In this document: in pieces, positions 1-9,699 of the stretch | Position numbering within the stretch: the first letter of the stretch is position 1 | Layout: the number at the start of each line of letters is the position of its first letter | Translations under genes and position numbers: made by a program | From: Gammaproteobacteria bacterium | GTDB lineage: Bacteria; Pseudomonadota; Gammaproteobacteria; JAABTG01 | Length of the DNA: 64,000 nt | Direction: 5' to 3' | Assembly: GCA_034522055.1 (NCBI GenBank) | Contig: JAXHLS010000002.1 | Span: 2,046,001 to 2,110,000 of the forward strand | Notes under the pieces: generated by a model | The model's input: only the letters and a program-made list of their open reading frames with translations | Told to the model about the DNA's origin: nothing | Databases searched by the model: none

Positions 1-1
1 G

Positions 2-1147
2 GCCATCGAGGCGGGGGTCGGAAGAGACGCCTACTTGGCGGAATTGCAACGGGAACTGGAGCAGAAGACGTACGGCGCGGACGGCGTGCGTCGGGTCTGG
101 ATACCCAAGCCGGATGGCAGTGAGCGCCCATTGGGGATCCCCACAATCCGGGATCGGATCGTACAGATGGCGCTCAAGCTGGTGGTGGAGCCGATCTTCG
201 AGGCTGATTTCTGCGAGCACTCCTATGGATTTCGCCCGCAGCGCTCGGCCCATGATGCGGTGAAGGCCGTCACCGACGGTCTGTTTCAGGGAAAGACCCA
301 AATCATCGATGCGGATCTATCGAAGTATTTCGATACGATCCCGCACGCCAAGCTCATGGCCGTGGTTGCCGAGCGCCTTGCCGATGGGGGCGTCCTCGCC
401 CTCATTCAGCAATGGCTCAAGGCCCCGGTCATCGAAGAGGATGGGCGAGGCAAGCAACGCCCGAGTGGCGGTAAAGGGAATCGGAAAGGGACGCCGCAAG
501 GCGGGGTTGTTTCCCCGCTGCTGGCCAATCTTTATCTACATCTGCTGGACCGGATTTGGGAACGGCACGACTTGGAACGGCGGTTAGGGGCGCGCCTCGT
601 GCGTTACGCTGACGATGCCGTGATTCTGTGTCGTGGGGACACCGCGCCGGCCATGGCGGTGCTTGAGACGGTGCTGACACGCCTGGAGTTGACGCTCAAC
701 CGGGAGAAAACCCACGTGGTCGATGCCCGCCGACAGGCGTTCGACTTTCTTGGCTTCAGCATCAAATGGGCACGCAGCCGACGAACCGGCAACGGCTACC
801 CTCACGTTGAGCCGAGCCGCCGCGCCGAACGAAGGATCAAGGCGCGCATCAAGGAACTCACCGCGCGGCGCCGCACCCCGGTGCCGATGCCGCGTATGAT
901 CACGGAAGTCAACCAAGTGCTACGCGGCTGGTCGGGCTACTTCCACCACGGCAACTGCACCAAGGCTTTCGGACGCGTCCGGTGGTTCACTGAGGAACGC
1001 GTGCGTACCCAACTGCGGCGGCGTCACAAAGTGCGCACTCGCACGCGCGGTTACGAACGCTTTCCCTACGCCCACCTCCACGACGCCCTTGGATTACTCA
1101 AGCTATCCCACAAAGCAGGCTGGCGCTCAGCGCATGCCTTGGCGTGA
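2..1147 (+). CDS. ltrA: Group II intron reverse transcriptase/maturase, 5'-truncated by window
   Basis: This is a multifunctional intron-encoded protein that splices its intron RNA and reverse-transcribes it during mobility. The reading frame is open to the window edge (AIEAGVGRDAYL precedes the first in-window TTG at 35), so the true start is upstream. The reverse transcriptase domain shows YGFRP, DLSKYFDTI, GTPQGGVVSPLL and the catalytic YADD (605-616). A maturase (GIIM) domain follows, with the VNQVLRGWSGYF motif. No HNH endonuclease domain follows; the protein ends shortly after the maturase domain. Domain V of the intron begins 11 bases past the stop. The missing N-terminus is probably some tens of residues. 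Confidence 0.93.
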   Translation, partial: AIEAGVGRDAYLAELQRELEQKTYGADGVRRVWIPKPDGSERPLGIPTIRDRIVQMALKLVVEPIFEADFCEHSYGFRPQRSAHDAVKAVTDGLFQGKTQIIDADLSKYFDTIPHAKLMAVVAERLADGGVLALIQQWLKAPVIEEDGRGKQRPSGGKGNRKGTPQGGVVSPLLANLYLHLLDRIWERHDLERRLGARLVRYADDAVILCRGDTAPAMAVLETVLTRLELTLNREKTHVVDARRQAFDFLGFSIKWARSRRTGNGYPHVEPSRRAERRIKARIKELTARRRTPVPMPRMITEVNQVLRGWSGYFHHGNCTKAFGRVRWFTEERVRTQLRRRHKVRTRTRGYERFPYAHLHDALGLLKLSHKAGWRSAHALA

Positions 1148-1157
1148 AGCACATCGG

Positions 1158-1191
1158 AAAGCCGTGTACGGGAGAACCGTATGCACGGTTT
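1158..1191 (+). ncRNA. Group II intron domain V
   Basis: A 34-nt hairpin with the domain V layout: a lower stem AAGCCGTG/CACGGTTT, a 2-nt bulge on the 3' side, an upper stem TACGG/CCGTA and a small GAGAA loop. The AGC triad lies near its 5' end. Domain V is the catalytic core of group II introns and normally lies just downstream of the maturase gene, as here. Confidence 0.8.
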
Positions 1192-1338
1192 GATGAGGGA
1201 GGGCTGGCCTTGGTGGCTACGGCCCGGCTATTTAGGCACCGCCAAACGAAAGGGGCGGGAACCGCTAAGCCGGACCTACGGGCGTTAGGGCCTGCTCTCT
1301 ACTCTACCCCTTCCTGTCCCCTTCCTGTCCCGGTACGT

Positions 1339-1668
1339 CTAGTCCCGGGGCGGATTCTCTTGCCCGGGACGCGGTGCCAGGGAGGGCAGTTCCAGGTGCA
1401 GGGCGGCCTTGGCGAGGAGGTGGGCGCTCACCGGGGCGGTGATGAACAGGAACAGGGTCACCAGGACCTCGTGGAGGCTGGGCTCGCCCTGGAGGCGGCT
1501 GAAGTAGATCGTCGAGGCGATGAGGATGGAGCCGACGCCCAGGGTGGTGGCCTTGGTGGGGCCGTGGAGCCGGGTGTAGAAGTCCTTGAGGCGGGCGAGG
1601 CCGAGGGAGCCGATGAAGGTGAAGGCGCCGCCGGCGACGATGAGAAAGGCGAGGAAGAATTCCAGCAT
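1339..1668 (-). CDS. mrpG: Mrp Na+/H+ antiporter subunit G
   Basis: Small membrane subunit (109 aa) of the multisubunit cation/proton antiporter, last gene of the operon. Three hydrophobic segments are visible. The family signature LGLARLKDFYTRLHGPTKATTLG (given as positions 23-45) and the ITAPVSAHLLAKAAL segment match MrpG/PhaG. ATG at 1668 is chosen because the in-frame upstream codons contain no other start and the mrpF stop lies 5 nt away. It ends 20 bp from the group II intron. Confidence 0.95.
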   Translation of the reverse strand: MLEFFLAFLIVAGGAFTFIGSLGLARLKDFYTRLHGPTKATTLGVGSILIASTIYFSRLQGEPSLHEVLVTLFLFITAPVSAHLLAKAALHLELPSLAPRPGQENPPRD

Positions 1669-1673
1669 GTTGG

Positions 1674-1943
1674 CTACTCGATGATGTCCCCGCGCAGCAG
1701 GAACTTGCACAGGGCCACGGTGCCTACGAAGCCCATGAGGGCGATGAGCAGGGCGGCCTCGAAATAGATGTTGCTGCCCAGGTGGATGCCCAGCAGCACC
1801 AGCAGGGCGATGGTGTTCACGTACAGGGTATCGAGCGCGAGGATGCGGTCCGGCGCGCTGGGGCCCCGCAGCAGGCGCCACAGATTGAGGGCCACGGCCA
1901 GGCCCACCAGGGTGAAGGCGATGACGAGGGCGGTCTCGATCAT
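1674..1943 (-). CDS. mrpF: Mrp Na+/H+ antiporter subunit F
   Basis: An 89-aa subunit with three predicted membrane helices, matching MrpF/PhaF (LRGPSAPDRILALDTLYVN is the family core). It overlaps mrpE by 4 nt (ATGA), showing translational coupling. It acts in the inner membrane as part of the MrpABCDEFG complex that exchanges Na+ or K+ for protons. Confidence 0.95.
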   Translation of the reverse strand: MIETALVIAFTLVGLAVALNLWRLLRGPSAPDRILALDTLYVNTIALLVLLGIHLGSNIYFEAALLIALMGFVGTVALCKFLLRGDIIE

Positions 1944-2431
1944 GGCTCGAAGATCTCCTTGAGGGGGGCCTCATAGCGGGACTTGATATGGCGGGCCAGG
2001 GCCTCGGCGTCGTCGGTGTGCAGGGCATGGATCAGCAGGTGACGGCGGTCCGGGGACAGTTCCGCCGACACGGTCCCCGGCGTCAGGGTGATGGTGTTGG
2101 CGAGCAGGCTGGTGGCGAGGTCCGAGCGGACGTCCAGGGGCAGCTCCAGGAAGGTGGGGCGCAGGTTGCGCGGGCGGCCGAGGATGAGCCGGGCCACCAC
2201 CAGGTTGGCGACGAGGATGTCGTAGAGCACCACGGCGATGAAGCGCAGCAGGGCCAGGGGCCGGTAGATGGGGGTCTCCTGGGGCCAGAAGCGCAGGGTG
2301 AACAGGGGAATGGCCCAGCCCAGCAGCAGGCCCAGCACCAGGTGCCCGAGGCTGAACTGGTTCACCAGCAGGATCCAGATCAAGGCCAGCATGGGGGTCA
2401 GGAGGGGATGGGGGAGCAGGCGGCGGATCAT
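1940..2431 (-). CDS. mrpE: Mrp Na+/H+ antiporter subunit E
   Basis: A 163-aa membrane protein of the MrpE/PhaE family, with two N-terminal helices and a conserved soluble C-terminal half (ANTITLTPGTVSAEL, then a HALHTDD segment). The ATG at 2431 overlaps the mrpD stop (2428-2430), fixing the start. The family is required for assembly or stability of the antiporter complex. The same frame is open far upstream inside mrpD, but that extension is antisense-like noise and not part of the protein. Confidence 0.95.
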   Translation of the reverse strand: MIRRLLPHPLLTPMLALIWILLVNQFSLGHLVLGLLLGWAIPLFTLRFWPQETPIYRPLALLRFIAVVLYDILVANLVVARLILGRPRNLRPTFLELPLDVRSDLATSLLANTITLTPGTVSAELSPDRRHLLIHALHTDDAEALARHIKSRYEAPLKEIFEP

Positions 2432-3954
2432 GGTGCATCCCCCGGGGGCGGCCCCAACACGGCCTCGATGTAGGTCTCCGGTGCCAGTAGTTGTCGTGCC
2501 ATCAGATGGGTGTGCTCGTGGGTCGCCCCCGCCCATACCACCAGGGCCCCGCACAGCAGCAGCAGGGCAACGGCGGGGCTCAGTTCCCGGCCCAGCCCCC
2601 CCCTGGCAGGCCGGCCCTCGGGCACTGCGGCTATCTCCGCGCGGTAAAACAGCACGCTGCCGCTGCGCGCCAGGGCGATGACCGCCAGCAGGCTGGTGCC
2701 CAGCAGCACCGCCATCACCCACGGCAGGGCCGGGTGGCCGAGGGCCGCCTGCAGGATGAGGACCTTGCCCACGAAGCCCGACAGGGGTGGCAGGCCGGCG
2801 ATGAGCACGGCGGCCACCAGGAACAGGCTCCCCAGCAGCTTGGGATCGATCATGGTCCCCCCGGGCACCAGGCGATCCGCCAGGGCCCCGCGACGGGTGG
2901 CGATGCTGTCCGCCAGCAGGAACAGGGCCGCACCGGCGAAGGTGGAATGGGGCAGGTAATAGAGGCCGGCGGCGATGCCTTCCGCGGAGCCCAGCCCCAG
3001 GGCGGTGAGCAGGAACCCCACCGAGGCCACCACCAGGTACGCCACCTGGCGGCGCAAGGCGGTGCTGGCCACTACGCCCAACATGCCCACCACCGCGGTG
3101 GCCAGGGCCAGGGGCAGCAGCCAGGGGGCGAGCAGATGGGCGCTGGCCCCCCCCGCGGCCCCGAATATCAGGGTGTCCAGGCGCAGGATGCTGTAGGCCC
3201 CCACCTTGGTCATGATGGCGAACAGGGCGGCCACCGGGGCGCTGGTGTGGGCGTAGGCCCGGGGCAGCCACAGATACAGGGGCACCAGGGCGGCCTTGAG
3301 GGCGAAGACGCCGAACAACAGCAGGCCGGCGGCCTGCACGAGTCCCGCGTCGTCGGGCGCCACCCCGGCCATGCGCTCGGCCAGATGCGCCATGTTGAGG
3401 GTGCCGAGAACGCCGTACAGGGTACCCACGGCGAACAGGAACAGGGTGGAGCCCGCCAGGTTGATGACCACGAAATGCAGCCCGGCCCGGGTGCGCAGGG
3501 GACCGCCGCCGTGGAGCAGCAGGCCGTAGGAGGCCAGCAGCAGGATCTCGAAGAACACGAACAGGTTGAACAGGTCGCCGGTGAGGAAGGCGCCGTTGAG
3601 GCCGAACAGCTGGAGCTGGAACAGCACATGAAAGTGGCGCCCCGCCCCATCGTCGCCGCGACTGGCATAGAGCACGGCGGCCAGGGCCAGCAGGGTGGTG
3701 GTGGCCACCATCCAGGCCGCCAGGGCGTCCGCCACCAGGATGATGCCGAAGGGTGCCGGCCAGTCGCCGAGGGCGTAAGTCATGATGCCACCGTCCCGGG
3801 TGGCCGCCACCAGCATCAGGGCCAGGCCCACCTGGCCGGCCACCGCGGCGGTGCTTAGCGCCCGGCGCACGCCGAGGGGCAGGGGGCGCGCCAGCAACAG
3901 GCCGATGGCCGCCAGCAGGGGCAGCAGGACCGGGGCGATGACGAGGTGGCTCAT
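2428..3954 (-). CDS. mrpD: Mrp Na+/H+ antiporter subunit D
   Basis: A 508-aa polytopic subunit of the proton-conducting NADH-quinone oxidoreductase ND2/4/5-type family. It shows FVFFEILLLASYGLL, FALKAALVPLYLWLPRAYAHTSAPVAA and IMTKVGAYSILR segments, with the lysines and glutamate expected of a proton channel. It overlaps mrpC and mrpE by 4 nt each. Together with MrpA it forms the ion-translocating core. Confidence 0.96.
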   Translation of the reverse strand: MSHLVIAPVLLPLLAAIGLLLARPLPLGVRRALSTAAVAGQVGLALMLVAATRDGGIMTYALGDWPAPFGIILVADALAAWMVATTTLLALAAVLYASRGDDGAGRHFHVLFQLQLFGLNGAFLTGDLFNLFVFFEILLLASYGLLLHGGGPLRTRAGLHFVVINLAGSTLFLFAVGTLYGVLGTLNMAHLAERMAGVAPDDAGLVQAAGLLLFGVFALKAALVPLYLWLPRAYAHTSAPVAALFAIMTKVGAYSILRLDTLIFGAAGGASAHLLAPWLLPLALATAVVGMLGVVASTALRRQVAYLVVASVGFLLTALGLGSAEGIAAGLYYLPHSTFAGAALFLLADSIATRRGALADRLVPGGTMIDPKLLGSLFLVAAVLIAGLPPLSGFVGKVLILQAALGHPALPWVMAVLLGTSLLAVIALARSGSVLFYRAEIAAVPEGRPARGGLGRELSPAVALLLLCGALVVWAGATHEHTHLMARQLLAPETYIEAVLGPPPGDAP

Positions 3955-4280
3955 GGCTCGCCCCTCCCGTCCACGTGGTCCGTGCCCAGCTCGGCCCGCG
4001 CCTTGAGGGCGAGGACGATGACGAAGGCGGTCATGGCGAAGCTGATGACGATGGCGGTGAGCACCAGGGCCTGGGGCAACGGGTCTGCGTAACCCGCGGC
4101 GTCCGGGTGGATGACGGCCGGCCGGCCGATGGTGAGCCGCCCCATGGCGAACAGGAACAGGTTGACGCCGTAGGACAGCATGGTGAGCCCCAGGACCACG
4201 GGGAAGCTGCGCCGCCGCAGCACCAGGTAGACGCCACAGGCCGTGAGCACGCCGATGATGAAGGCCACCAGGAGTTCCAT
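3951..4280 (-). CDS. mrpC: Mrp Na+/H+ antiporter subunit C
   Basis: A 109-aa NuoK-like subunit with three membrane helices (GVYLVLRRRSFPVVLGL, then LSYGVNLFLFAMG, then TAIVISFAMTAFVIVLALK). It overlaps mrpA by one base and mrpD by 4 nt, so the operon is translated as one coupled unit. Confidence 0.95.
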   Translation of the reverse strand: MELLVAFIIGVLTACGVYLVLRRRSFPVVLGLTMLSYGVNLFLFAMGRLTIGRPAVIHPDAAGYADPLPQALVLTAIVISFAMTAFVIVLALKARAELGTDHVDGRGEP

Positions 4281-7084
4281 CAGCGGTAGTCCTCGTCGCC
4301 GGCGGACGCCTCGTGGCTGGCGCTGTGCATGAGCCCGAGATGGATGAGGATGAGCAGGGTGGCGCCCACCACCACCAGGTAGACCCCGAAATCGAAGGCC
4401 ATGGCCGAGGCCACTTCGAAGTCGCCCACCAGGGGCCAGTGCAGATGGGTGAAGGCCGAGGTCAGGAAGGGGTGTCCGAACAGCCAGCTGGCCAGCCCCG
4501 TGAGGGTGGCCACCAGCAGCCCCAGGGCCAGCACCGGGTGCATGTTGGCGGGCAGGCGGGACTGGGTCCAGGCCACGCCGTTGGCCAGGTATTGCATGAT
4601 GAGGGCCACGGCGGTGATGAGGCCGGCGATGAAGCCGCCCCCCGGCTGGTTGTGCCCGCGCAGGAAGATGAAGGCGGATACCAGCAGGGCGAGGGGCAGC
4701 AACAGCCGGGTGAGGGAGGCCATCACCGGCGGGTGCATGTCCGGGCTCCAGGGGCGGCCGTCGTCGTCGTGGGTCGGCCCCGCGAGGTGAAGCCCCTCGA
4801 GCATGGCGAAGATCCCGAGGGCGGCCAGGGCCAGCACGGTGATCTCCCCCAGGGTATCGTAGCCGCGGAAGTCCACCAGGATGACGTTTACTACGTTGCT
4901 GCCACCCCCCCCGGGCAGGCTGTTGGCGAGGAAGAAGTCGGCGATGCTGTCGTAGGGCCGGGTCAGCACCGCCCAGGCGAGGGCGGCCACGCCGCCGCCG
5001 GCCACCACGGACAGCACCACGTCGCGGGCGCGATGGCCGGGCCGTGAATCCGGCTGTTGTCGCCGCGGCAGGAAATACAACGCCAGTAGCAGCAGCACGA
5101 TGGTGACCACCTCCACGGACAGCTGGGTCAGGGCCAGGTCCGGGGCCGAGAACTTGACGAACACCAGGGATACCACCAGCCCCACCACGCCGATGAGGAT
5201 GAGGGAGACCAGGCGTTGGCGATGCATGATCACGGTGGCCACGGCCGCCGCCGCCAGGCCGCCGGCGGCCAGCAGACTGATGCCGTCCACGGGCAGCAGG
5301 TCGCGACTGCCCGTCAGGGGGCCGCCGCCGGCGACGAAGCCACTGATGCCGAGCACGGCGGCGAAGGCCACGAATATGGCCACCAGGCGCTGCAGTGAAC
5401 CGGTGTCGAGGGCCCGGGTGACCGCCCCCGCCAACTTCAGGATGCCGCCGATGGTGTGGTCGAACAGGACCTTGGCTTGCAAACGATGCTCGAAGCGGTC
5501 ATGGAGCTCGAACAGGGGTTGGCGTTTCATGTAAAGCAGCCCGCCTCCCACCAGGGCCACCACGCTCATGGCCAGGGCGATGTTGAATCCGTGCCAGATG
5601 GCGAGGTCGAAGTTGGGCACCGGCTGGTTGAGCATGCCGGCGGAGGCGATGGTCAACAGCGGTTCCACGGTCAAGGCAGGCAGGATCCCCACCAGCAGGC
5701 ACAGCGCCACCAGCATCTCCACCGGCACCTTCATCCAGCGCGGCGGCTCGTGGGGCAACTTGGGCAGGTCCACGGGCTCGCCGTTGAAGAACACGTCATG
5801 GATGAAGCGGAAGGAGTAGGCCACCGCGAACACCCCGGCCACCGTCACCGCCGCCGGCAGCAGCCAGCCCAGGCGCAGGTGGGTGGACGCGCTCACCGCC
5901 TCGGCGAAAAACATCTCCTTGGACAGAAACCCGTTGAGCAGGGGTACGCCGGCCATGGCCGCGGCCGCCACCATGGCCAGCATGCCGGTGTGGGGCATGT
6001 ATTTCCACAGGCCGTTGATCCGGCGCATGTCGCGGCTGCCGGTCTCGTGGTCGATGATGCCCGCGGCCATGAACAGGGACGCCTTGAAAATGGCGTGGTT
6101 GATGATATGGAACACCCCGGCCACCGCCGCCAGGGGGGTGCCGATGCCGAACAGCAGAGTGATGAGCCCCAGGTGGCTGATGGTGGAATAGGCCAGCAGG
6201 CCCTTCAGGTCATGCTTGAAGAGGGCGAAAACGGCGCCCACCAGGAAGGTGGCGAGCCCCGCGCTGCCCACCAGGGCCGACCACTCGGGGGTGCCGGAAA
6301 GGGCGGGAAAGAGGCGCGCCAGCAGGAACACCCCGGCCTTGACCATGGTGGCGGAATGCAGGTAGGCCGACACCGGGGTGGGGGCGGACATGGCATTGGG
6401 CAGCCAGAAATGAAACGGGAACTGGGCCGACTTGGTGAAGGCGCCCAGCAGGATCAGCACCAGGGTCGGCAGGTACAGGGGGTGGGCGCGGATGACGTCG
6501 CCGGATTGCAGGATCACCGACAGCTCGTAGCTGCCCACGATATGCCCCAGCAGCACGAAGCCGCCCAGCATGGCCAGCCCGCCGGCCCCGGTGATGGCCA
6601 GGGCCATGCGCGCGCCCTGGCGGGCATCGGCACGCTCCTGCCAGTAGCTGATGAGCAGGAACGAGGTGAGGCTGGTGAGTTCCCAGAACACCAGCAACTG
6701 GATGATGTTCTCCGACAGCACGATGCCGAGCATCGCGCCCATGAACAGCAGCAGGTAGGCATAGAACCGGCCCATGCAGTCCCCGGCCGCCAGGTAATAG
6801 CGGGCATAGAGGATCACCAGCAGGCCGATGCCCAGGATAAGCAGGGCGAACAGCAGCCCCAGGCCGTCGAGCCGGAAGGCGAGGGTGAGGCCGGCCCGGG
6901 GCATCCACGCCGACTCGTGGATCAGGGTCTCGCCCTCGAAGACCGCCGGCATGAGGGTGATGAGCTGGACCACCGCAGCCAGGGTCACCAGCCCTGCGGC
7001 CCATGCCGACTGGATGCGCCCGAAGCGCGCCACCCAGGCCGCGACGGGTGCGCCCACGAAGACGGTAAGGATCAAGAGGAGCAC
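4280..7084 (-). CDS. mrpA: Mrp Na+/H+ antiporter, fused subunits A and B
   Basis: Large subunit of 934 aa and first gene of the operon. Residues about 60-430 are the ND5-like proton channel ([46 protein letters not shown]). A C-terminal region of about 140 residues is an MrpB domain ([19 protein letters not shown]). No separate mrpB exists, so A and B are fused, as in proteobacterial PhaA'. The start is GTG at 7084, with an AGGAG about 12 nt upstream. Substrate (Na+ or K+) cannot be told from sequence. Confidence 0.95.
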   Translation of the reverse strand: MLLLILTVFVGAPVAAWVARFGRIQSAWAAGLVTLAAVVQLITLMPAVFEGETLIHESAWMPRAGLTLAFRLDGLGLLFALLILGIGLLVILYARYYLAAGDCMGRFYAYLLLFMGAMLGIVLSENIIQLLVFWELTSLTSFLLISYWQERADARQGARMALAITGAGGLAMLGGFVLLGHIVGSYELSVILQSGDVIRAHPLYLPTLVLILLGAFTKSAQFPFHFWLPNAMSAPTPVSAYLHSATMVKAGVFLLARLFPALSGTPEWSALVGSAGLATFLVGAVFALFKHDLKGLLAYSTISHLGLITLLFGIGTPLAAVAGVFHIINHAIFKASLFMAAGIIDHETGSRDMRRINGLWKYMPHTGMLAMVAAAAMAGVPLLNGFLSKEMFFAEAVSASTHLRLGWLLPAAVTVAGVFAVAYSFRFIHDVFFNGEPVDLPKLPHEPPRWMKVPVEMLVALCLLVGILPALTVEPLLTIASAGMLNQPVPNFDLAIWHGFNIALAMSVVALVGGGLLYMKRQPLFELHDRFEHRLQAKVLFDHTIGGILKLAGAVTRALDTGSLQRLVAIFVAFAAVLGISGFVAGGGPLTGSRDLLPVDGISLLAAGGLAAAAVATVIMHRQRLVSLILIGVVGLVVSLVFVKFSAPDLALTQLSVEVVTIVLLLLALYFLPRRQQPDSRPGHRARDVVLSVVAGGGVAALAWAVLTRPYDSIADFFLANSLPGGGGSNVVNVILVDFRGYDTLGEITVLALAALGIFAMLEGLHLAGPTHDDDGRPWSPDMHPPVMASLTRLLLPLALLVSAFIFLRGHNQPGGGFIAGLITAVALIMQYLANGVAWTQSRLPANMHPVLALGLLVATLTGLASWLFGHPFLTSAFTHLHWPLVGDFEVASAMAFDFGVYLVVVGATLLILIHLGLMHSASHEASAGDEDYR

Positions 7085-7142
7085 GTTTGTAATGATCTCC
7101 TGCGGGGCTCGAGGGCCTCGGGGGTGCCGTTAGGGCATTAAA

Positions 7143-7265
7143 CTGAAAGTCGCGAAGCCCGCTCTCCCCCTCTCCCTCTGGGAGAGGGATGGGGTGAGGG
7201 AACGGGCATGGCGATACGCCCTCCTCTTTCATCATTTCGGGCGGCGCGTATCGCCATGAGAGTTA
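7143..7265 (+). repeat. Dispersed ~125-bp two-hairpin repeat, copy A
   Basis: This stretch is nearly identical to 54094-54218. It holds two hairpins. The first is CCCTCTCCC/GGGAGAGGG with a 3-nt loop. The second is a perfect 13-bp stem CATGGCGATACGC (7207-7219) pairing with 7246-7258 around a 26-nt loop. It sits in the space between selD and mrpA. It resembles the REP/MITE-like sequence common between genes in many Proteobacteria, which yields spurious LSQRERG-type reading frames. Confidence 0.85.
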
Positions 7266-7331
7266 TCTTGCCTTGCCGGCGGGAGTAAGACCAGCCGTCA
7301 TGGCGCGGGTGGGGCATGGTGTTTTCACGGA

Positions 7332-9638
7332 TCAGGCCGCTTCCCGGCGCCTGGCCGGCGCCGCATCCAGGGCGGTGTCCACGCGGATGGGCTCGGCGGC
7401 CTCCCCGGTGGCCTCGATATGGCCGATGACGGCGGCCTCGGGGTAGCCCAGGGTCCGCAGCTCGGCGACGCAATCATCCGCCTGGCCGCCGGGCACCCCC
7501 GCCAGCAGTCCACCCGCCGTCTGGGGGTCGAAGAGCAGGGGGAACAGGGGGTGGCGTGCCGCCGCCTCCAAGTCCCGGATGGCCCGCCGCAGGCGCAGGT
7601 TCTGGGGCTGCAGGGAGGACAGGATCCCCGCCGCCACCGTCTCGGCGGCGCCGTCCAGCACGGGCACGGCCGCCAGTTGCAGCCGGGCATCTACGCCGGA
7701 GGCGCGGGTCATCTCCACCAGGTGCCCCAGCAGACCGAAGCCGGTGACGTCGGTGCAGGCGCTGGTGCCGTGGCGTCGCAGGCAGTCGGCGGCGGCGTGG
7801 TTGGTGAGGAGCATGGTGTCGATGGCGCCGTGGATCCAGCGCCCCTTGGCCTGCTGGCGCATGTCGGCGGCGAACAGGGTGCCGGTGCCGATGGGCTTGG
7901 TGAGCACCAGGGCGTCTCCCGCTCGCAGCCCCCCCTTGCGCCACATCACGGCGGGGTCGGCGAGGCCGTTCACCGTGAGCCCGAAGGCCAGCTCCGCGCC
8001 CTCGCTGGAATGCCCCCCGGCGAGCACCGCGCCGCAGGAGCCCAGCACCTTCAGGGCCCCCTGCATTATGTCGTGGAGGGTCTGCTCGACGATGCGCTCC
8101 CGGCCGTAGGGCACGGTGGCGATGGCCAGGGCCGACTGGGGCTCGGCGCCCATGGCGAAGAGGTCCCCCAGGGCATGGTTGGCGGCGATCTGGCCGAACA
8201 GGTAGGGGTCGTCGATGAAGGCCCGGAAGTAGTCGACGCTCTGCACCATCACCTTGCCCGGCGGCACCTCCAGCACCGCCGCGTCGTCGGGGCTGTCGAG
8301 GCCCACGATGACGTCGCCGCGGCTGCCGGCGGCGAGGCGTTGCATGACCCGGGTGAGCACCGTGCTGCCCACCTTGGCCCCACAGCCGCCGCAGCGCATG
8401 GCGATGGTGGAGAGTTCGCGGATGGCATCCGCATCGGCGATGCCGTGGGCCAGGTCCGGCCCGCCGTCGTCCTCGTCCATGGCGGGCAGCTCGTTGAAGC
8501 GGGCCATGAAGCGGCGATCGATCCAGTCCTTGGCGCGCCACAGCCAGGCACCCTCCAGGGACCAGCGGCCGCGGGAGGCCACGGCATACTTGTCGCCCGT
8601 GCTGATGAGGCCGAGAAAATGGCGCTGGGGCCGGTAGCGGCGCAGGGGGCGGCCGGTGGCGGCGCGGCTCAGGTTGTCCGCCAGCACCGGCCCCTGGCGC
8701 ACCGCGAACACCCCTGACTTGGGCCGCGGGTCCGGCAGGGCGGCCACGTCGCCGACGGCGAACACGCCGGGATGGGACACCGACTGGAGGTGCGCGTCCA
8801 CGCGGATGAAGCCTTCGTCGTCCACCGCCAGCCCGGCCGCGCCGGGCCACGGGGCGGCGGCGGCGGTGGTGACCCACAGCACGTCGTCCGCCGCCACCGG
8901 CTGCCGGCCTGCCGCCCGTACCTGCCCGGGGACGACCTCCGTCACCTGGTGATCCGTGTACACCTCGATGCCCCGTTCCTTCAGCACCCGCTCGAAGCGG
9001 GAGCGCACCCCCGCGTTGTGGGAGGGCAGGATGTCGGGGCCCTGGGTCAGCAGGCTGAAATGCAGGCGCTCGGGCCGGTCGCCGCGCGCCGCCAGCAGGT
9101 GGCGCAGGCGGTACTGGGCGGCGAGGGCCAGTTCCACGCCGCCGGCGCCGCCGCCCACCAGCACGATACGGTAGTCGCCGTGGCTCGCCAGCACGCGGTC
9201 CACCATGGCCTGCCAGCGCGTGAGGAAACTGTCGATGGGTTTCACGGGGGTGGCATGTTCGGCAGCGCCGGGTACGTCGTGGACCCGCGGTCGCGAGCCG
9301 GTGTTGATGGACAGCAGGTCGTAGGGCACCGGCGGGCGGTTGCCCACCCGCACCGTGCGTTCTTCCAGGTCCAGGCCCTCCACCTCGCCGTGGAACAGGC
9401 GTGCCCCGGCGAACTGGGCCAGGGGCCGCAGATCGATGTGGCAGTCGTCATAGCCGTAGTGACCGGCCACGAAGCCCGGCAGCATGCCCGAATAGGGGGT
9501 GTGGACGTCCCGCGCCACCAGGGTGATGCGCAGGCCCGGCACCGGCCTCATGCCGAAGCGCCGCAGCACCGCGACGTGGGAATGGCCGCCGCCCACCAGC
9601 ACCAGGTCTTTTACGACGGGGGAGTTGTCTTGCTTCAT
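7332..9638 (-). CDS. selD: NAD(P)H dehydrogenase-like FAD domain fused to selenide, water dikinase SelD
   Basis: A 768-aa two-domain protein. Residues 1-370 are a pyridine-nucleotide disulfide oxidoreductase/NDH-2-like domain (LVGGGHSHVAVL near residue 14; a second dinucleotide motif VLVGGGAGGVELAL near 159; FAVGDVAAL near 293). Residues from about 405 are SelD, which makes selenophosphate from selenide and ATP; the catalytic pair is Cys419 and Lys422 in CGGCGAK, followed by DSPDDAAV and AGGHSSEGAE. The catalytic position is Cys, not selenocysteine. It lies 61 bp downstream of senA in the same direction, so it probably supplies selenophosphate for selenoneine and possibly other seleno-products. 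ATG 9638 places the GGGHSHV motif at the N-terminus as expected. Confidence 0.93.
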   Translation of the reverse strand: MKQDNSPVVKDLVLVGGGHSHVAVLRRFGMRPVPGLRITLVARDVHTPYSGMLPGFVAGHYGYDDCHIDLRPLAQFAGARLFHGEVEGLDLEERTVRVGNRPPVPYDLLSINTGSRPRVHDVPGAAEHATPVKPIDSFLTRWQAMVDRVLASHGDYRIVLVGGGAGGVELALAAQYRLRHLLAARGDRPERLHFSLLTQGPDILPSHNAGVRSRFERVLKERGIEVYTDHQVTEVVPGQVRAAGRQPVAADDVLWVTTAAAAPWPGAAGLAVDDEGFIRVDAHLQSVSHPGVFAVGDVAALPDPRPKSGVFAVRQGPVLADNLSRAATGRPLRRYRPQRHFLGLISTGDKYAVASRGRWSLEGAWLWRAKDWIDRRFMARFNELPAMDEDDGGPDLAHGIADADAIRELSTIAMRCGGCGAKVGSTVLTRVMQRLAAGSRGDVIVGLDSPDDAAVLEVPPGKVMVQSVDYFRAFIDDPYLFGQIAANHALGDLFAMGAEPQSALAIATVPYGRERIVEQTLHDIMQGALKVLGSCGAVLAGGHSSEGAELAFGLTVNGLADPAVMWRKGGLRAGDALVLTKPIGTGTLFAADMRQQAKGRWIHGAIDTMLLTNHAAADCLRRHGTSACTDVTGFGLLGHLVEMTRASGVDARLQLAAVPVLDGAAETVAAGILSSLQPQNLRLRRAIRDLEAAARHPLFPLLFDPQTAGGLLAGVPGGQADDCVAELRTLGYPEAAVIGHIEATGEAAEPIRVDTALDAAPARRREAA

Positions 9639-9699
9639 CGGGGTCGTCCGTTTGTCGTCTGATGCCGGTTGGGGGTACGCTGAATTCCGTGCCAGGGGT

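Larger units (their letters stand above)
1..1318 (+). mobile_element. Group II intron, 3' portion (5' part outside window)
   Basis: The intron-encoded reverse transcriptase is followed by a domain V hairpin at 1158-1191 and by sequence ending near CTACTCTACC, which resembles a bacterial group II intron 3' end. The 5' exon boundary and domains I-IV lie before the window. The 3' boundary near 1318 is an estimate from the resemblance alone. The element points toward, and stops about 20 bp before, the end of the oppositely transcribed mrpG. Just past the end is a tandem duplication of CCCCTTCCTGT. Confidence 0.7.

Noticed and set aside
1940-3271. Long minus-strand frame covering mrpE plus upstream DNA
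   Set aside because: Only the last 163 codons are MrpE; the rest is the shadow of mrpD in another frame.
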